From NCBI GenBank assembly GCA_003249255.1, contig QKJP01000005.1, positions 97,355 through 161,354 of the forward strand: a DNA stretch of 64,000 nucleotides, read 5' to 3'. This DNA comes from Bacteroidales bacterium (GTDB lineage: Bacteria > Bacteroidota > Bacteroidia > Bacteroidales > Marinilabiliaceae). The notes beneath the pieces are model-generated. The model searched no databases. It worked only from the letters and a program-made list of their open reading frames with translations, and was not told the origin of the DNA. A program made the position numbers and the translations under genes. This document shows, in pieces, positions 31,348-38,529 of the stretch (positions are counted from its first letter, which is position 1; each line of letters opens with the position of its first letter).

Positions 31348-32448
31348 TTACTTCACTAATCTTTGTATAAAAGTATCATCTCCGTTTATTACTTGAATAA
31401 CGTAATAACCTTCTGGCAAATCATCTACCGAAAAATTTATGCTTGTTTGCAGAATATCAATACTTTTAACAACACTCCCTGTAGTACTATAAATTTTTAA
31501 CTGCGCACCCGCAACAGGCTCTGATGGCAACTCTACATTAACTGAATTTTGCGCTGGATTAGGATATAATTTCAATTCAGAAGCAACTTCCTCTTCTACA
31601 TCATTTGTAGGATCATCTACTAAATCATAGGTATGCACCCAATCTACATACATTTTATTTTTTGTTTCATCTAATAACTCTTCAGGTTGTGGCAATCCAC
31701 CAACCCAAGCAGCATTTTGCGTCCAAACATCCCAAATAATTCTCATTTGAAGAGTAAATGGTTTAATTGAAGTAACTTTCCCTGCTTTTTCACCATTTAA
31801 ATAAAATTGCACATTATGTGCATCAATTAACCAAACACCAATGGTATGATACGCCTCATCCCAATGCACTCCACGTAATGGATTATCTTCTGACAATTGG
31901 TGATTATCCCAGTTTCCATTATTTCTTTCAGTAACATTGTTTTCAACAATAAAATACTGAGAATGCAGCGTATAAGCCATATCTTCTTTACCAGGCCAAG
32001 ATGGGTTGGCATTACTCTCGCACATATCCACCTCATCACGCCCGCTTTCATTACCATTATTTAACCAATAAGTACTATAAGATGAAATACTATTGGCCTT
32101 CATTTTACATTCGGTATACATTGGATATTTAACCCTATATCCTCTGGAAGCAACCCTTGAACTAAGCATCCATTGAGCTGATGTTTCATCCGGATTTTTT
32201 GTTGCAGCGATAATTAGGTTACCATTTTCAACATAGGCATTTTCTTTGACCATGTGTACAGGCGTATTCCCATAGTCCCACATTTCTTTATACCATTTTG
32301 TCCCATCCCAGGTATTGAACTCATCTGTTAATGCTGATACTACCTCCCATTTTTTACCTGTTGGTGCTTCCGGCTGAGCACTTAACTGAAACCCACCTAT
32401 GCACATCAATATTACTATACCAACATTGTGTAAAATTGTTTTTTTCAT
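31348..32448 (-). CDS. Secreted GH16 endo-galactanase-like enzyme with T9SS tail, copy 1
   Basis: 366 aa. Signal peptide at about 1-24 (ending GGFQLSAQ). The GH16 jelly-roll at about 30-275 has the catalytic ExDxxE motif as E139-V-D141-M-C-E144 (RDEVDMCESN). Flanking agarase/porphyranase-like patterns are WKYxxxWDYGNTP-type, PMYTECKMKANSISSYSTYW and NKMYVDWVHTYDL. A type A T9SS sorting domain follows at about 290-366 (KLYPNPAQNSVNV ... DDTFIQRLVK). It is expected to cut internal beta-1,4 bonds of agar/porphyran-type polymers at the cell surface. The exact substrate (agarose, porphyran, other) cannot be settled by eye. Tandem paralogue of the next gene. Confidence 0.92.
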   Translation of the reverse strand: MKKTILHNVGIVILMCIGGFQLSAQPEAPTGKKWEVVSALTDEFNTWDGTKWYKEMWDYGNTPVHMVKENAYVENGNLIIAATKNPDETSAQWMLSSRVASRGYRVKYPMYTECKMKANSISSYSTYWLNNGNESGRDEVDMCESNANPSWPGKEDMAYTLHSQYFIVENNVTERNNGNWDNHQLSEDNPLRGVHWDEAYHTIGVWLIDAHNVQFYLNGEKAGKVTSIKPFTLQMRIIWDVWTQNAAWVGGLPQPEELLDETKNKMYVDWVHTYDLVDDPTNDVEEEVASELKLYPNPAQNSVNVELPSEPVAGAQLKIYSTTGSVVKSIDILQTSINFSVDDLPEGYYVIQVINGDDTFIQRLVK

Positions 32449-32637
32449 AATCTCTATTTAACTTTTGTAATTCATTCTTTCGTTAAGAAAAAACTCTATA
32501 ATGTTAATTCAATCCAATCTATTAATTAGGCTATACGTAAAATAGCATCTAAGGTTTTACTAACTCAAACAATTACACAATCCCCTTGACATAAAAACCA
32601 AAAAACCAGAAGATAATGAATTGTGACCTTCAAAACA

Positions 32638-33735
32638 CTATTTAATCAAAACTTTCGAAGTTACCGAACCCTTATTAATAACCTGCACAACATAAAAACC
32701 TACCGGAAGATTTTTAATCGAAATTTGATTCTCAGCTTTTTCGATTTCTTGAGATTTTACAACCTTACCAGCTGCATTTGTAATAGTCAATGTTGCAGCA
32801 TTTATTTCTGAGGTGTTCAATCTAATATTAACATAATCACTTGCAGGATTTGGATAAACATCAATTTTATGACCGGAATCTTCATGAGCAAAACTGGACA
32901 CATTAAAATCTTCAGCTAACGTGTATGTATGAATCCAATCCACATACATTGTATTTCTCGTATCATCCAACAAATCATCCTTTTCCGGCAGACCTCCAAC
33001 CCATCTTTCATTCTGTGTCCACACATCCCAAATAACAGTCATACTTAGCGTAAAATCCTGTTTTGCTGTCACACTTCCGGCTTCTTCTCCATTAAGGTAA
33101 AACTGAACATTTCGTGCATCTTTCCACCATATACCAATCGTATGATAGGCCTGATCCCAATGAACGGCTCTTAAGGGATTATCCAGCATTAAATTATGAC
33201 TATCAAAATTTCCATTATTCCTCTCTGTAACATTATCTTTCACGATAAAATATTGTGAATTCAATGTGTATGGCATTGCCTCCTTACCTTCCATAGATGG
33301 ATTTGCATTACTTTCACACATATCAATCTCATTACGATCTGTGCTATTGCCATTATTCAACCAAAAGGTATTAAAGGAAGAGATACTGTTAGCTTTCATT
33401 GAACATTCCATGTACATCGGATAGAATATCTTCGTTTTAGACACTATTCGGGAACTATTCATCCACAATGTTTCATCGTCGGATAAGGTAGCTTTTATCC
33501 ACAATTTACCATCTGAAACACCCGCATTTTCTTTAGTCATGTTAACCGGGGTATTGCCATAATTCCATGTAGAATATTTCCACTTTACCCCATCCCAGGT
33601 ATCGAATTCATCAGTTAACTCAGCCATTTCAACCCATTTCTTTCCGGCAGGCGCTTCCGGTTGAGCCGCTAAGTGAAAAAATCCCAAACACATATAAGCA
33701 ACGAAAAATGCATTGCTCAGTTTTATTCTTTTCAT
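32638..33735 (-). CDS. Secreted GH16 endo-galactanase-like enzyme with T9SS tail, copy 2
   Basis: 365 aa from the ATG at 33735 (MKRIKLSNAFFVAYMCLGFF, a signal peptide). The frame is open 20 codons further to 33795, but that extension would bury the signal peptide. The catalytic motif is E136-I-D138-M-C-E141. The GH16 domain aligns along its whole length with the copy downstream (same FDTWDG / EFDTWDG start, same ERNNGN, RAVHWDQAYHTIGIW and MYVDWIHTY blocks). The sorting domain at the C-terminus reads VYPNPASDYVNIRL ... GSVTSKVLIK. The two copies are 189 nt apart and probably arose by tandem duplication; differences around the active-site cleft may give different chain-length or sulfation preference (inference). 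Divergent from the membrane-bound regulator. Confidence 0.92.
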   Translation of the reverse strand: MKRIKLSNAFFVAYMCLGFFHLAAQPEAPAGKKWVEMAELTDEFDTWDGVKWKYSTWNYGNTPVNMTKENAGVSDGKLWIKATLSDDETLWMNSSRIVSKTKIFYPMYMECSMKANSISSFNTFWLNNGNSTDRNEIDMCESNANPSMEGKEAMPYTLNSQYFIVKDNVTERNNGNFDSHNLMLDNPLRAVHWDQAYHTIGIWWKDARNVQFYLNGEEAGSVTAKQDFTLSMTVIWDVWTQNERWVGGLPEKDDLLDDTRNTMYVDWIHTYTLAEDFNVSSFAHEDSGHKIDVYPNPASDYVNIRLNTSEINAATLTITNAAGKVVKSQEIEKAENQISIKNLPVGFYVVQVINKGSVTSKVLIK

Positions 33736-33927
33736 TTTTTTAAGATTGATTACAACAGCTTTTTCACGGACAACTGATGAAGTGAACAAAATCATTGTCA
33801 GTAAATTTTAGTAAATTTGTTAACAATTGTAAAAATAGCATCGCTAATCTTTAGTTTAAAGAAAAATCGGGTTAACAACCGTTAACAACATACAGGCAAT
33901 ACATTCATTTTCATAACAATAAAAACA
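33736..33927. promoter_or_regulatory. Divergent control region, GH16 / membrane-bound regulator
   Basis: 192 bases between two divergently transcribed genes. It contains repeated gttaacaa words near 33820 and 33871-33888 (cagtaaatttt agtaaatttgttaacaattg; gggttaacaaccgttaacaac). The latter is a near-palindrome, gttaac-aacc-gttaac, and is a plausible operator for the adjacent regulator. No functional evidence exists beyond position. Confidence 0.45.
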
Positions 33928-35070
33928 TTGGAGAAAACTACAAAAATCAACCAACTACTCGATAAAATCATCGAAAGTAAGGGATTTAAAAAGTCAGATC
34001 AGTACGCAAAAGTACTTCGTTTTTTAGTGGAAGCTCATCTCTCCAATACCCCAATTAAAGAAACAACCCTAGAATCAGAATTACCTGACATTTTTGGACT
34101 GGATAATTCTTACGATGGTAAAGTTCGTGTGTACATGCACAACATCAGAAAAAAACTGGATGAGTATTATTTAACAGAAGGTGTTGATGACACCTATATT
34201 TTTAAAATCATCAAAGGGCAGTATAACCTTTCAATAGAAAAAAAGAATAACGCGTCAAGAAAATTCTTCACCAAAAAGCTTGTAAGTATTTCAGTCGTTG
34301 CCCTGCTACTGCTTCTTTTTACTTTCTGGTTGTTGTCGTTGCGTTTTTTACCGAAAAATCTATGGTCCAATTTCATGCAAAATAAGAGCAAAACAACTTG
34401 CTACATTGCAGATCATTATACCGTTTGGGGTAGAGTTGATAATAAAGCGTATGCATCAGTTCATTTCGAAGGTGTTAAAACTGAAAGCGACTACGATCAG
34501 TTCATTCAGGATCAAAACTTAAACGATTCATGGTTTAAAAAAAACAGCTACTCATTCGTTACTAAGATGGGGCCAATCACAGCTTCTAAAATTAGCTATT
34601 GGTTTGCTCAATTTGATAAAGAAATAGAGGTGAGAATGGAATCGGAATTCGCCCCAAACGACATCACTGAAAACAACATTATTTTTATAGGTCAACAAAA
34701 AACATTAGACGGTTTAAAAGGCTTATTTTTAAGAGATTCTAAAAAGTTTGCATATAGTAACCTCAATTTCATACTAAAAGAAACCAATCAAAAACTAGCA
34801 GACTCTATCAGCAATCCTATTTCTAACGAATACGTAATGGTATCCTATAATCCTATCTCGAAAGATGGCAATGACATTCTCTTCTTTGCGTCGAATAACG
34901 ACATTGGCGTTATGGCTACTGTTGATTCTTTTACCGATCCGGAGTGGCTTAATCGCTTTTACGAAAACCTTCCGAGTAAATCTTCTTACTTTAATGCATT
35001 GTTTGCAGTAAAAGGTTTAGAAAGAACAAATATTGAATGTGAACTGATAGCAATAGAGGTTTTGGATTGA
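33928..35070 (+). CDS. Membrane-anchored winged-helix transcription regulator (CadC/ToxR-like layout)
   Basis: 380 aa starting at TTG (33928); no in-frame ATG is found upstream, and the first downstream Met lies inside the DNA-binding domain. Residues about 5-105 resemble the winged-helix N-terminus of TPR/TolB-linked regulators (YAKVLRFLVEAHL ... YDGKVRVYMHNIRKKLDEYY ... FKIIKGQYNLSI, an OmpR-type recognition helix and wing). One membrane helix lies at about 117-137 (LVSISVVALLLLLFTFWLL). About 240 residues outside the cytoplasm follow, with no recognised domain. Such one-component proteins bind DNA while reading a periplasmic signal. Its divergence from two GH16 genes suggests it senses their products (inference). 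Confidence 0.8.
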   Translation: MEKTTKINQLLDKIIESKGFKKSDQYAKVLRFLVEAHLSNTPIKETTLESELPDIFGLDNSYDGKVRVYMHNIRKKLDEYYLTEGVDDTYIFKIIKGQYNLSIEKKNNASRKFFTKKLVSISVVALLLLLFTFWLLSLRFLPKNLWSNFMQNKSKTTCYIADHYTVWGRVDNKAYASVHFEGVKTESDYDQFIQDQNLNDSWFKKNSYSFVTKMGPITASKISYWFAQFDKEIEVRMESEFAPNDITENNIIFIGQQKTLDGLKGLFLRDSKKFAYSNLNFILKETNQKLADSISNPISNEYVMVSYNPISKDGNDILFFASNNDIGVMATVDSFTDPEWLNRFYENLPSKSSYFNALFAVKGLERTNIECELIAIEVLD

Positions 35071-35093
35071 TCATTTAAAGGATTAAAAAGAAA

Positions 35094-35127
35094 AAAGCGT
35101 CACTCAACTAAAGTTAAGCGACGCTTT
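35094..35127. terminator. Bidirectional terminator, regulator / SDR
   Basis: Stem aaagcgtc / gacgcttt with extra partial pairing inside, A-run on the left and T-rich on the right, placed between two convergent genes that end at 35070 and 35165. Confidence 0.75.
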
Positions 35128-35164
35128 CTATATTATTGTTCGTGTATCGAACGGTAAACTATAA

Positions 35165-35971
35165 TTACTTTACTTCGTTCTCACCTTTAACGTAACCGAA
35201 GTTAGCTAAGATACCACCGTCTACGTATAATACGTGACCATTAACGAATTCAGCAGCTTTAGAAGCTAAGAATAATGCAGCGTTACCTACATCAGAAGGC
35301 TCACCCCAACGGTTAGCAGGAGTACGAGTCATTACTAGGTCGTTGAAAGGGTGACCACCTACACGGATAGGAGCTGTTTGCTCAGTAGCGATGTAACCAG
35401 GACCGATACCGTTAACTTGTACACCATACTTAGCCCACTCACAAGTCATGTTCTCAGTTAATAACTTAAGACCACCTTTAGCAGCAGCGTAAGCAGAAAC
35501 GTTCTGACGACCGTAAACAGACATCATAGAACACATGTTGATGATTTTACCTGCACGACGCTCGATCATGCTAGGAGCAACACGCTTAGCTACGATGAAA
35601 GGAGCTACTAAGTCAACATCGATAACTTGCTCGAACTCAGCAACAGAAAGATCCAAGATAGGAATACGCTTGATGATACCAGCGTTGTTCACTAAGATAT
35701 CGATAGGACCAACTTCTTTTTCGATTTGGCTAATACCTGCATCTACACCTGCTTCGCTACATACGTTGAAGTTGATAGTGTAAACATCAATACCTTGCTT
35801 TTTGTACTCTTCTTTACAAGCAGCTAATTTCTCATCATCGATGTCGTTAACACAAAGTTTAGCACCTGCAGAAGCTAAAGCAATACCACAAGCCATACCA
35901 ATACCATGAGTACCACCAGTAACTAATGCTACTTTACCCGATAGGTCGAATAATTCGTTTACGTTAATCAT
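35165..35971 (-). CDS. SDR-family gluconate 5-dehydrogenase / 2-deoxy-D-gluconate (KduD-type) dehydrogenase
   Basis: 268 aa, cytoplasmic classical SDR. The NAD(P)-binding motif is TGGTHGIGMACG, followed by NNAG (DILVNNAGIIKR) and the catalytic Tyr161/Lys165 (SAYAAAKGG). The C-terminus VNGHVLYVDGG is typical of the IdnO/KduD group. These enzymes interconvert keto- and hydroxy-sugar acids, for example 2,5-diketo-3-deoxygluconate to KDG. It is divergent from KDPG aldolase, which fits a uronate or sugar-acid route. Codon use is very uniform compared with its neighbours, a sign of high expression. IdnO and KduD activities cannot be separated by eye. Confidence 0.92.
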   Translation of the reverse strand: MINVNELFDLSGKVALVTGGTHGIGMACGIALASAGAKLCVNDIDDEKLAACKEEYKKQGIDVYTINFNVCSEAGVDAGISQIEKEVGPIDILVNNAGIIKRIPILDLSVAEFEQVIDVDLVAPFIVAKRVAPSMIERRAGKIINMCSMMSVYGRQNVSAYAAAKGGLKLLTENMTCEWAKYGVQVNGIGPGYIATEQTAPIRVGGHPFNDLVMTRTPANRWGEPSDVGNAALFLASKAAEFVNGHVLYVDGGILANFGYVKGENEVK

Positions 35972-36056
35972 TTTTAAATATTTAATATTAAATAACTTAT
36001 AATATCATGAAGAAGCTTATTAAAAGTATAATTAACTTCTCTTTTGAAACTAAGCA

Positions 36057-36064
36057 CAAAAGTA
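36057..36064 (-). promoter_or_regulatory. -7 promoter box of the SDR gene
   Basis: TACTTTTG on the minus strand matches TAnnTTTG and lies about 85 nt upstream of the SDR start, giving a 5-prime leader of about 75-80 nt. The -33 element is not clear. Confidence 0.5.
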
Positions 36065-36278
36065 CGCAAAGAATTGAATATCCGTATCATTTTTTAAGCG
36101 AATTTAAATGTGATCAGTGACATTTTATAAGCTTAACTATTTTCAATCACACTCTAAAAACAATACTTATCTCATTAATTATCAATCTATTTCAATCATT
36201 AAACCTATTGCATAAATATTTTTTCAAGAATAATTACAAAAAAGCACAGATTTTTCGTGTTCGTTAACGGAAATCAGT

Positions 36279-36286
36279 TATTTTTG
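36279..36286 (+). promoter_or_regulatory. -7 promoter box of the KDPG aldolase gene
   Basis: TATTTTTG matches TAnnTTTG on the plus strand, 226 nt before the start codon. A start near 36292 would give an unusually long leader of about 220 nt that contains two hairpins (36358-36402 and 36427-36455). Confidence 0.5.
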
Positions 36287-36357
36287 TGCCCATTCAATAA
36301 AAAAAATGCTGTTAAAAGAGCGAATAAACCACTTTTTGATTACAGCTGAATTTTGAA

Positions 36358-36455
36358 ATTAATTACCCTTAGCAGTTCAGGCATTGCTAAGAACTAATTA
36401 ATATACTTGGAGAAAAAAAGAGTGGCAAGGCTATAGGTCCATACACCTAGGCCTT
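36358..36455 (+). promoter_or_regulatory. Structured 5-prime leader upstream of KDPG aldolase
   Basis: First hairpin 36358-36402: attaatta pairs with taattaat and cttagca with tgctaag, around gttcaggcat. Second hairpin 36427-36455: aaggctataggt pairs with acctaggcctt with one bulge around ccatac. Neither is followed by a U run, so they are not simple terminators. This could be a regulatory leader or an mRNA-stabilising structure. I do not recognise a known riboswitch class. Confidence 0.5.
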
Positions 36456-36511
36456 CCGCCTTTATTAGAAAAGGGAGAATTTAACTATTAATTATTATAA
36501 AACATTGCACA

Positions 36512-37183
36512 ATGGCAAAGTACACTAAATTAGAAGTATTCCAGGCAATGAAAGAAACAGGTGTTGTACCTGTGTTTTTCGATGCTGACATTGAGGTTTC
36601 AAAAGCTGTTTTAAAAGCTTGTTACGATGGTGGTATTCGTGTTTTCGAATTCGTAAACCGTGGTGACTTTGCTCACGAAGTTTTTGCTGAATTAAACAAA
36701 TATGCTTTAGCTGAACTTCCAGGAATGATCTTAGGTGCTGGTTCAATCGTTGAAGAAGGTACTACTGCGTTATATATTCAGGCTGGTGCTAACTTTATCG
36801 TTTCTCCTTTGATGAACGAAAACATGGCGAAAATTTGTAATCGTCGCAAAGTAATGTGGTCTCCTGGTTGCGGTACAATATCTGAAATTAACAAAGCTCA
36901 GGAATTAGGTTCTGACTTAGTGAAATGCTTCCCTGCATCTCAGGTAGGTGGACCAGATTTCATCAAAGCGGTTAAGGCACCAATGCCTTGGACAGACATT
37001 ATGCCTACAGGTGGTGTATCCTTAGCAAAAGACAACCTTAAAGGTTGGTTTGATGCTGGTGTAACTTGCGTGGGTATGGGCTCTAACTTATTCCCTAAAG
37101 ATGTTATGGCTTCTAAAGATTGGGCAAAAATGACTGCAATGGCTAAGCAGTTAATTGAAGATATCAAAGAAGTTAGAAAATAA
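36512..37183 (+). CDS. eda: 2-dehydro-3-deoxyphosphogluconate (KDPG/KDPGal) aldolase
   Basis: 223 aa class I aldolase, cytoplasmic. The Schiff-base Lys is K138 (DLVKCFPASQVGG) and the conserved catalytic Glu is E46 (IRVFEFVNRG). PTGGVS and VGMGSNLFP form the phosphate-binding end. It cleaves KDPG (or the galactonate epimer KDPGal) to pyruvate and glyceraldehyde-3-phosphate. In red-algal galactan users the same enzyme type closes the 3,6-anhydro-L-galactose pathway; in uronate users it closes the KDG pathway. No KDG kinase is present in the window, so the route must be completed elsewhere. Confidence 0.93.
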   Translation: MAKYTKLEVFQAMKETGVVPVFFDADIEVSKAVLKACYDGGIRVFEFVNRGDFAHEVFAELNKYALAELPGMILGAGSIVEEGTTALYIQAGANFIVSPLMNENMAKICNRRKVMWSPGCGTISEINKAQELGSDLVKCFPASQVGGPDFIKAVKAPMPWTDIMPTGGVSLAKDNLKGWFDAGVTCVGMGSNLFPKDVMASKDWAKMTAMAKQLIEDIKEVRK

Positions 37184-37204
37184 TCAATTGATTTAACTCA
37201 TTTA

Positions 37205-37233
37205 ACCTAACAGGTTTTTAAAACCTGTTAGGT
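37205..37233. repeat. Perfect palindromic intergenic repeat, likely also the eda terminator
   Basis: acctaacaggttt and its exact complement flank a 3-nt centre, 21 nt after the eda stop. The same palindrome (CCTAACAGGTTTTTAAAACC type) is, from general knowledge, common between genes in Bacteroidetes. It can fold as a 13-bp hairpin, but no long U run follows. Confidence 0.75.
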
Positions 37234-37360
37234 ACTTGGAATGACAGCCTAAAGTTAATGACTGGCTAATGTGGAAAGGTGACAATGAGCAAATTCTATC
37301 ACATTCGCAAAACACCTACCAACAAGAAGAAATCCATCTGCACATTAGCACATTAAAACA

Positions 37361-38407
37361 GTGAAACCGGTTCGAATAAAAGACATAGCTAAAAAAGCAG
37401 GTGTATCAGTTGGTACAGTGGACCGGGTACTTCACAATAGAGGGGAAGTAAAAACTGAAACAAAAGAAAAAGTTTTAGCAATTGCTCAAAAACTCAACTA
37501 CAAACCAAATGCCGCTGCCCAAGCTTTAAAAGCATCATCATCCATTAAAATTGCCACTCTCTTACCCCAAGCTGAAGAAAACAACAGCTTTTGGGAAAAA
37601 CATCCTTTGGGCATCAAACAAGGTATTGAAGCTGCTCATCCATACAACATTGAGCACATTGAATACCAATACGAAATGCACGATGCTGAAGATTTCAAAA
37701 AAAAATATGTTGAAATTTTAGCGTTAAAGCCCGATGGGGTTATTTTGGCTCCTATCCTAAAAAAAGAGTCTTTACTATTTTGCACCCAACTGGATGAATT
37801 AAAAATTCCTTATGCCTTTATCGATACCAACTTAAAAGAAACCAACTGCCTTTCGTTTATTGGTGAAGATGCCTATCAAAGTGGTCGTGTTGCAGCCAGT
37901 TTAATTGATGTGGGGACTGATCCGGAAAAAGATATTCTTATCATTAACATTGCTAAAGACCTTGAGAATATCCAACATTTAAACAGTAGAAACCAAGGCT
38001 TTTTTAGTTATTTTATGGAATCGGGTATAAATACCGGGCTACGAATTAGTGTTGAAATACCATCAACCCTAGAGCATGAAGTAAAAGAAATACTGGATAA
38101 AGTTTTTGAAGCAAATCACAACATTGGAGCTGTTCTGGTTTCTAGTTCAAGAACACACATTATAGCAAAATATTTAAATAACGCTAACAAAGAAGGCCTT
38201 TTTGTGGTAGGTTACGAAGTATTTGGCAAAAATATAAGTTTTCTAAAAAACGGCACCATCAACTTTTTAATTGGTCAGCGCCCAATAGACCAAAGTGAAA
38301 AAGCATTTAAACGACTGATAGATTACATCACCGTTCAAAACATTCCGGAAAAAGAAGAATATCAACCCATAGATATTGTGAATGCTGAAAACCTGATCCT
38401 GTTTTAA
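37361..38407 (+). CDS. LacI-family transcriptional regulator (GTG start)
   Basis: 348 aa from a GTG at 37361; the HTH begins at once (VRIKDIAKKAGVSVGTVDRVLHNRG), which fixes the start. Hinge region YKPNAAAQALKASS, then a periplasmic-binding-protein-like effector domain (ATLLPQAEENNSFWEKHPLG ... PDGVILAPILKKES). The VGTVDRVL form of the HTH is typical of Bacteroidetes LacI regulators of sugar use. Flanked by eda and the BNR_4 gene on the same strand, it probably controls one or both in response to a sugar acid or oligosaccharide. Confidence 0.93.
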   Translation: MKPVRIKDIAKKAGVSVGTVDRVLHNRGEVKTETKEKVLAIAQKLNYKPNAAAQALKASSSIKIATLLPQAEENNSFWEKHPLGIKQGIEAAHPYNIEHIEYQYEMHDAEDFKKKYVEILALKPDGVILAPILKKESLLFCTQLDELKIPYAFIDTNLKETNCLSFIGEDAYQSGRVAASLIDVGTDPEKDILIINIAKDLENIQHLNSRNQGFFSYFMESGINTGLRISVEIPSTLEHEVKEILDKVFEANHNIGAVLVSSSRTHIIAKYLNNANKEGLFVVGYEVFGKNISFLKNGTINFLIGQRPIDQSEKAFKRLIDYITVQNIPEKEEYQPIDIVNAENLILF

Positions 38408-38497
38408 AATGAAAAGTTTCAATAAAGTTTTTTATTAAAGAATTATAAATCGTATAACAAATTCATAATTCAATCACTATCATTTAGCCCTAATAAT

Positions 38498-38505
38498 TAT
38501 CTTTA
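38498..38505 (+). promoter_or_regulatory. Near-consensus -7 box upstream of BNR_4 gene
   Basis: TATCTTTA, one base from TAnnTTTG, 25 nt before the start codon, which implies a short leader. Confidence 0.35.
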
Positions 38506-38529
38506 CCGCCAAAATATATTGCATCTAAT

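Noticed and set aside
36358..36402. Intrinsic terminator upstream of eda
   Set aside because: A good stem, but no U run follows on either strand; kept as part of a structured leader instead.
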